64,000 nt of DNA. Source: Methanobacteriaceae archaeon (lineage in GTDB: Archaea; Methanobacteriota; Methanobacteria; Methanobacteriales; Methanobacteriaceae). Below the pieces are notes generated by a model that saw only the letters and a list, made by a program, of their open reading frames with translations, had not been told where the DNA came from and searched no databases. The stretch is taken from positions 554,380-618,379 of the forward strand of contig JAUSNX010000004.1 in assembly GCA_030656015.1 (NCBI GenBank), in the 5' to 3' direction. Every line of letters begins with the position of its first letter. Position 1 is the stretch's first letter. Below are positions 59,801 to 64,000 of this stretch, piece by piece. Position numbers and translations under genes: made by a program.

Positions 59801-60229
59801 TTAGGCCTCAGCCTGAATTTGTTCTTTTAAAGGGGATGGTCCTAGAGCTTTTATTCGATCAACCATCATTTTAACGGTATCCGCGAATTTTTCGCCCTCA
59901 GAAGCGGAAATCCAGTCGTGATAAATTCTATCTCTGCCAATTCCCATTTCTTCTGCAAGTTTATAAATTAATCTCATTCTTCTATCAAGTTTGTAGTTTC
60001 CTGCGTCATAGTGACAGTCACCGTGGTGGCATCCAGTTACTAAAACACCATCTGCGCCTTCACGGAAGGCCTTCAAAACAAACTGCGGTTCAATTCTTCC
60101 AGAACACATTACTCGAATTACTCTGATATTTGTCGGGTATTGCATCCTTGCTGTACCAGCAGTGTCAGCCCCACCATAGGAGCACCAGTTGCAACAAAAC
60201 ATTACAATTTTTACGTCATCCTCAGCCAT
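59801..60229 (-). CDS. mvhD: F420-non-reducing hydrogenase iron-sulfur subunit MvhD
   Basis: 142 aa, [2Fe-2S] protein that links Mvh to HdrA. Conserved cysteines in [27 protein letters not shown] and [21 protein letters not shown]. First gene of mvhDGAB. AAGGAGGAAA precedes the ATG. HdrA is not in the window. Confidence 0.96.
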   Translation of the reverse strand: MAEDDVKIVMFCCNWCSYGGADTAGTARMQYPTNIRVIRVMCSGRIEPQFVLKAFREGADGVLVTGCHHGDCHYDAGNYKLDRRMRLIYKLAEEMGIGRDRIYHDWISASEGEKFADTVKMMVDRIKALGPSPLKEQIQAEA

Positions 60230-60772
60230 AGAGTTTCCTCCTTGCTATTACAATACTGTACTATCAATTTTACCATGAATTGGTTTATTAATTGTACCTG
60301 TTATATGGATTTAAACCAAGTAAGTATAAAGGTTACTTATAAACACAAGTAGAAAATTTTATATATTAGATTAATAATTTTATTTTTAGTATTACATAGC
60401 TGAAGGATTAATTACAGTTCTTTTTTACGATTAAATGCTATTTTATAATCTAGTAAACTAAAATAAAAAATAATTAAATCTAATTTTATATTATAAGATA
60501 GGGTCCGCGCTATTCTCAACTCATTTCCTATAGTCAGTAATACATTTATAAATTATTATATTATAAATTAAATTCCATAGAACTAATCAAATTTTTTAAA
60601 GTAATTTTCTATTAATCAAATATAATGCTACTAAATAAAAATTAAAAAATTCGAACATCCATTAATAAAAATTAAATAATAATCAATTAGGATATCTAGA
60701 AAAATTACTAATTAATAGTTGCAAAAAGTTCCAAGAAAATTGAAATTAAAAAATAAAAAATAATTAAGGAAA
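60230..60772. other. Long leader and intergenic region of mvh
   Basis: 543 nt without a gene between hcgG and mvhD. The right part of the mvh promoter is at 60336-60343. A GC-richer patch at about 60502-60540 (GGGTCCGCGC) with ATAGG/CCTAT ends could fold as a hairpin, perhaps terminating hcgG or being a small RNA. The rest is AT-rich. Confidence 0.4.
60318..60343 (-). promoter_or_regulatory. mvhDGAB promoter with overlapping inverted repeat
   Basis: On the minus strand TTTATAAG (60343-60336) is the likely TATA box, giving transcription start near 60313 and a leader of about 80 nt. AAGTAA (60318-60323) and TTACTT (60333-60338) form an inverted repeat that overlaps it. A regulator here could respond to H2 or nickel; that is inference. 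Confidence 0.4.
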
Positions 60773-62305
60773 TTAAACCAGAGTTATAGATCCTGGGAGA
60801 TTTTTAGATAATCTCTGGGCCAACCCTGGAATCGTGGAAGTTATAATTGAACTTTGAGCATCATTATAAGCTTTTTTATCATCAGAGTTTGCTTGAATAA
60901 TATCCGTTTTCAATTCAGATCTAAGATTATCAACCGTGACTTTTTCTACCCAAGGATCAGTGTCACTAATAATAATTTCATCCACCAAGCCATCTAGTTC
61001 CTTGGCCATGGCCCAAGAAACAAATCTTCCACCAAATAGGGCCACAGAATCTTTTATTTGACCATTTTCAACCATTTTAACAATATCTGAAACCGTATTT
61101 TCCACACGGGCCTTGGCATAAAGGGGTGTTGCTGCCACACATACCCAATGGGCATCTCCTAAAACTGAATCTCCAATCTTTTTAGGATAAACATTTTCAG
61201 GACCAACAACTTTTACAGAGGCAGTCAGGGCCTCCAGCTCGCCTTTTCCAATTGGGGCTTGAGTTTGCCCACCACATCCGCAGCCACAATTAATCTCTTC
61301 TCGGATAATTTGCATAACCCGTGGAAGACCAAAATTACCTCTTTTAGCAGTTTTAGGAGAATATCCGCACATATATCCATGGTGATTTTGAGGGAAACCC
61401 GTAATAATAGCATTGAGTCCTGCTCTTAATCCTACACGGCATTCATCTTCATAGGCACCATTGGTAGCCACTATTTTTCCAGGAACTAGTATTCTAGCAA
61501 TGGTAATGGCCTTGGCAAAAGCATCTAGTCGGTTTGGAGCCTGATTGAAGGGGCCTCCTTCTAAGACGAAAACATCAGCCCCCATTTCCAAAGCCGTGCT
61601 AAAACCAGCTATCAAATCATCATATCCATCCCCTACAAACATTATAGATTCGATACCTTTTCCATGTTTTTTGGCCAGCTCTGCAACTTCACGCGCTTCA
61701 TCTAGAGGTGCAGCATGGCCTTCTCCTCCCTGAACAGAGGTTAAATTAATAGCCACCGAAGAGGCTAGCTTTATCCATTCTTCCCTATCGGCCAACCCAT
61801 CTTCCTCTTTATCAAAAAGCCGGGAATGAATTCTGTCCCTAGGACAGCCATCAAATGGAGGGCCCTGCATATAACACTGTCCAGGACATTTAATAATCTC
61901 TTTAGGAAACCTCATAGGTCCAAAACGGCCAAAATGATCTAAATCCATTGGGACGTCTGTGGCCTCTCTTACTTCCCTGATTAAATCCAGAGGTTTCATC
62001 CCATTGGCCTCAGCAATATCAGCAAATGCATAGGCACACACATGAATAGATGCCCCAATACTATCTGATAGAACACAATTACCTATTAAATCAATTTTAT
62101 CCAAGTCAGAGGCGCATGTTCCCGCCAAAATTTCAGTCAAATCACATCCTAAAGGGAATGTTTTGAAGTTCATTCCCAGTTTTTGGGCATCTGCTCTGCT
62201 GAGCTGGGAAACCGCGTCTATGATTTCTAAAGGATCTTTTTTTAGTTTAGAAAGCTCCCATGCAGCATCTAAATCATTAATTGCGTCTTTAATAATATCA
62301 TGCAT
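60773..62305 (-). CDS. hcgG: FeGP cofactor biosynthesis protein HcgG (HmdC)
   Basis: 510 aa. Conserved among organisms with [Fe]-hydrogenase Hmd, whose iron-guanylylpyridinol cofactor it helps assemble. Cysteine-rich places: PLGCDLTEILAGTCASD, CPGQCYMQGPPFDGCPRDR and the run NCGCGCGGQ. The middle (ESIMFVGDGYDDLIAGFSTALEMGADVFVLEGGPFNQAP) is barrel-like. AGGTGAAAAG precedes the ATG. It lies upstream of mvhDGAB in the same direction and diverges from hcgA. Exact reaction unsettled, probably Fe or CO ligand delivery. Confidence 0.88.
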   Translation of the reverse strand: MHDIIKDAINDLDAAWELSKLKKDPLEIIDAVSQLSRADAQKLGMNFKTFPLGCDLTEILAGTCASDLDKIDLIGNCVLSDSIGASIHVCAYAFADIAEANGMKPLDLIREVREATDVPMDLDHFGRFGPMRFPKEIIKCPGQCYMQGPPFDGCPRDRIHSRLFDKEEDGLADREEWIKLASSVAINLTSVQGGEGHAAPLDEAREVAELAKKHGKGIESIMFVGDGYDDLIAGFSTALEMGADVFVLEGGPFNQAPNRLDAFAKAITIARILVPGKIVATNGAYEDECRVGLRAGLNAIITGFPQNHHGYMCGYSPKTAKRGNFGLPRVMQIIREEINCGCGCGGQTQAPIGKGELEALTASVKVVGPENVYPKKIGDSVLGDAHWVCVAATPLYAKARVENTVSDIVKMVENGQIKDSVALFGGRFVSWAMAKELDGLVDEIIISDTDPWVEKVTVDNLRSELKTDIIQANSDDKKAYNDAQSSIITSTIPGLAQRLSKNLPGSITLV

Positions 62306-62723
62306 CTTTTCACCTGAAATAAACTAATAAATTAATATTTTGATACTAGTAAAAATTATTTAATAATTAGTTTTGTTAATAATTTTTGAGTAAATTTTTA
62401 TATTTTATATTAAGTTTATATTAAATTGTCAATTATATAAAAATTTCAGAATATCATTATACTAAAATACTATTATAATAATTATAAATTTATACTGAAT
62501 TAAAACTAATAATAAATACTAATAATAATTTTTATTAATGATTTTTGTGAACTAGCTATAGTTAAAATATTCAATAAAATAACTATCAACATAAAATAGA
62601 TAATAAAAATAGATTAATTTATTCGATAAAAATCATTTTAAAATAATCTCTTAAATTCAAACTTATAACATATTCATAAATATATTACATAATAATTCTC
62701 ACAAAATCGGTTTAGGTGTTAAT
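62306..62723. other. Divergent promoter region of hcgG and hcgA
   Basis: 418 nt of very AT-rich DNA with no gene. TATA-like CATAAATATATTA near 62675 suits hcgA; several TATA-like words face hcgG. No convincing operator seen. Confidence 0.4.
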
Positions 62724-63734
62724 TTGATAGAAAAAATCCTTAATAAATCATTGGAATGTGAAAATCTTCAGAAAGAGGAGTTACTAAAACTATTTAATGT
62801 GACTTCACCTGAAGAAATTCAACTAGTCATGGATACAGCGGCTACCATCCGAGACCAGAAAAGCAAAAAAATCAAACTCACCTCAACTGTGCATCTTACC
62901 AATGTCTGCCAGGTGACACCTAAATGCAAATACTGTGGTTTTGCAGCCCGTACCTCATCTGAAGGATACTATCATCCATTTTATAAAAAAGAGGATGAAA
63001 TTTTGAAAGCCGCACTTTCAGTGGAAAATTCTGGTATCCCTCGGATTAGCTGTTCCGGAGCCCACGGTTACCATGGCCAACAAGCAGTAACTGCTGCTAA
63101 AGTAGTTAAGGAGAATACATCCTTAGAACTTCTGGTAAATGTAGGATCTGATTTAAATACTGAATCCTTAAATGAACTTTCTCATTATGAAACAGATACT
63201 GTGTGCTGCAATCTGGAAACCGTGAATGAAAGCATTTTCAATGAACTAAAGCCAGGTGAAAAACTCAAAAACCGGATAAAAATCTGTGAAATGGTAAGTG
63301 AACTTGATCTGGAACTTTCATCTGGGCTTTTAATTGGGCTAGGAGAATCATACGAAGACCGAGTAAATCATTTATTTTTCCTTAAACAATTTTCAAGTCT
63401 GGGAGAAATACCCATTATGGGATTCAATCCTTATCAAGACACACCAATGGCCAGTCACCCCCCATGTTCTCTTGAAGAACAAATGAAAACCATAGCCATT
63501 ACTCGAATAATGTACCATGATATTAGAATTACCGTTCCTACACCGACTATTGGGCCAGAAAATGTTAAATATTCTTTAATGGCCGGTGCAGATAATTTAG
63601 CTACGGTGATTCCAGACCATTACCCATCTCATGTTAAAGGTGTGGGTTCCCCAGCTTATGGAAATCTTAAAGAAGTAGTTAAAGTTGTAGAATCAATGGG
63701 GCTTAAAATAGAATATCTAAATGCGTCAAAATAA
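62724..63734 (+). CDS. hcgA: Radical SAM protein HcgA (HmdB), FeGP cofactor biosynthesis
   Basis: 336 aa. Radical SAM enzyme with the unusual CX5CX2C motif CQVTPKCKYC typical of HmdB instead of CX3CX2C. Resembles biotin synthase and HydE (TSTVHLTNVC, ISCSGAHGYHG, GLLIGLGESYEDRVNHL). Proposed to help make the pyridinol ring of the cofactor of Hmd. The start is TTG 62724, fixed by TTTAGGTGTTAAT. hmd itself is not in the window. Confidence 0.92.
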   Translation: MIEKILNKSLECENLQKEELLKLFNVTSPEEIQLVMDTAATIRDQKSKKIKLTSTVHLTNVCQVTPKCKYCGFAARTSSEGYYHPFYKKEDEILKAALSVENSGIPRISCSGAHGYHGQQAVTAAKVVKENTSLELLVNVGSDLNTESLNELSHYETDTVCCNLETVNESIFNELKPGEKLKNRIKICEMVSELDLELSSGLLIGLGESYEDRVNHLFFLKQFSSLGEIPIMGFNPYQDTPMASHPPCSLEEQMKTIAITRIMYHDIRITVPTPTIGPENVKYSLMAGADNLATVIPDHYPSHVKGVGSPAYGNLKEVVKVVESMGLKIEYLNASK

Positions 63735-64000
63735 ATAAATAAATAACATTAAATATCTCCCCCCCAACTAATTTTATAAGTTTTAAAATATTTTTTATTT
63801 TCTAAAGTATTCTTACTGTTTTGAGTTTACTTGATTATGTTTTATTTTTTTATTTATTAATGAGGTTGACTCATAATTGTTTTTTTTGTTGTGTGGGGTT
63901 AATTTTATATTGTAGGTTGTTCTATTATTTATTTAGTTGTTTATAGTTTTTTCATGGTGTTTTTCATGGTTTTAAGAGAATATAAAATGGGTCAGTCTTT
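63735..64000. other. Non-coding, T/G-rich window end
   Basis: No gene seen. From about 63780 the plus strand is strongly biased to T and G, with TTTTTCATGGT repeated at 63948-63958 and 63960-63970. This could be the tail of a gene or of an atypical segment beyond the window. Confidence 0.4.

Overview
The window is chromosomal DNA of a hydrogenotrophic methanogen of the order Methanobacteriales, most like Methanobacterium. The DNA is very AT-rich. The evidence is a complete mvhDGAB set for F420-non-reducing [NiFe]-hydrogenase with its 12-cluster polyferredoxin, two hcg genes for the FeGP cofactor of [Fe]-hydrogenase, type II (methanogen) seryl-tRNA synthetase, an archaeal ether-lipid prenyltransferase (DGGGP synthase), tyrosine decarboxylase MfnA for methanofuran, archaeal cobamide enzymes (CbiS-like, CobS), Trm56, Pcc1 and L10e. 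Ribosome binding sites are GGAGG or GGTG types. Assignments come from reading the translations and motifs; no database search was run.

Layout. 1-700: non-coding, with a GC-richer patch. 755-2158: class II fumarase. 2195-6367: minus-strand group headed by a PadR repressor (PadR, GyrI-like, small membrane protein, amidohydrolase, alpha/alpha-toroid protein), ending beside a broken alkD-like gene. 6591-9351: membrane proteins (two DUF308 paralogues, a K+ channel, one unknown). 9747-14708: alpha/beta hydrolase, DGGGP synthase, polyprenol-kinase-like protein, thymidylate-kinase-like protein, membrane proteins. 15173-19949: inositol-1-phosphate synthase, ferredoxin, a long non-coding region with strong inverted repeats, PycB, a small secreted protein. 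20057-26172: QueC, LarC, a PII-like protein, CbiS-like/CobS, Trm56. 26258-36490: sugar-dehydrogenase-like protein, Upp, fumarase class I beta, MfnA, PEP synthase, L10e, CooC, Pcc1, SerS. 36665-42183: zinc-finger and DUF2085 membrane proteins and two sensor kinases, one frameshifted. 42414-45973: FKBP, a TmcAL-like protein, dihydroorotase. 46081-54777: one giant DUF11-repeat surface protein. 54976-55891: CooT and DedA. 56186-63734: mvhBAGD, hcgG and the divergent hcgA.

How it fits together. Mvh supplies H2-derived electrons to heterodisulfide reductase, and HcgA/HcgG help build the cofactor of the nickel-free Hmd hydrogenase. PycB, PEP synthase and the fumarases belong to the incomplete reductive TCA route and gluconeogenesis. 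CooC, CooT and LarC indicate nickel handling, and CbiS/CobS make the cobamide needed for methyl transfer. DGGGP synthase and inositol-phosphate synthase feed archaeal phospholipids.

Most notable signals: (i) a 12-bp perfect stem closing a 93-nt element, followed by a 13-bp long-range stem, upstream of pycB; (ii) two genes that seem to start at AUA exactly 7 nt after GGAGG; (iii) one 121-codon repeat of the giant adhesin with foreign-looking codon use, bounded by 33-bp perfect repeats; (iv) a T9-run frameshift in a sensor kinase; (v) a small internal deletion in an alkD-like gene; (vi) coexistence of class I and class II fumarases. I saw no CRISPR array, prophage, insertion sequence, tRNA or rRNA.
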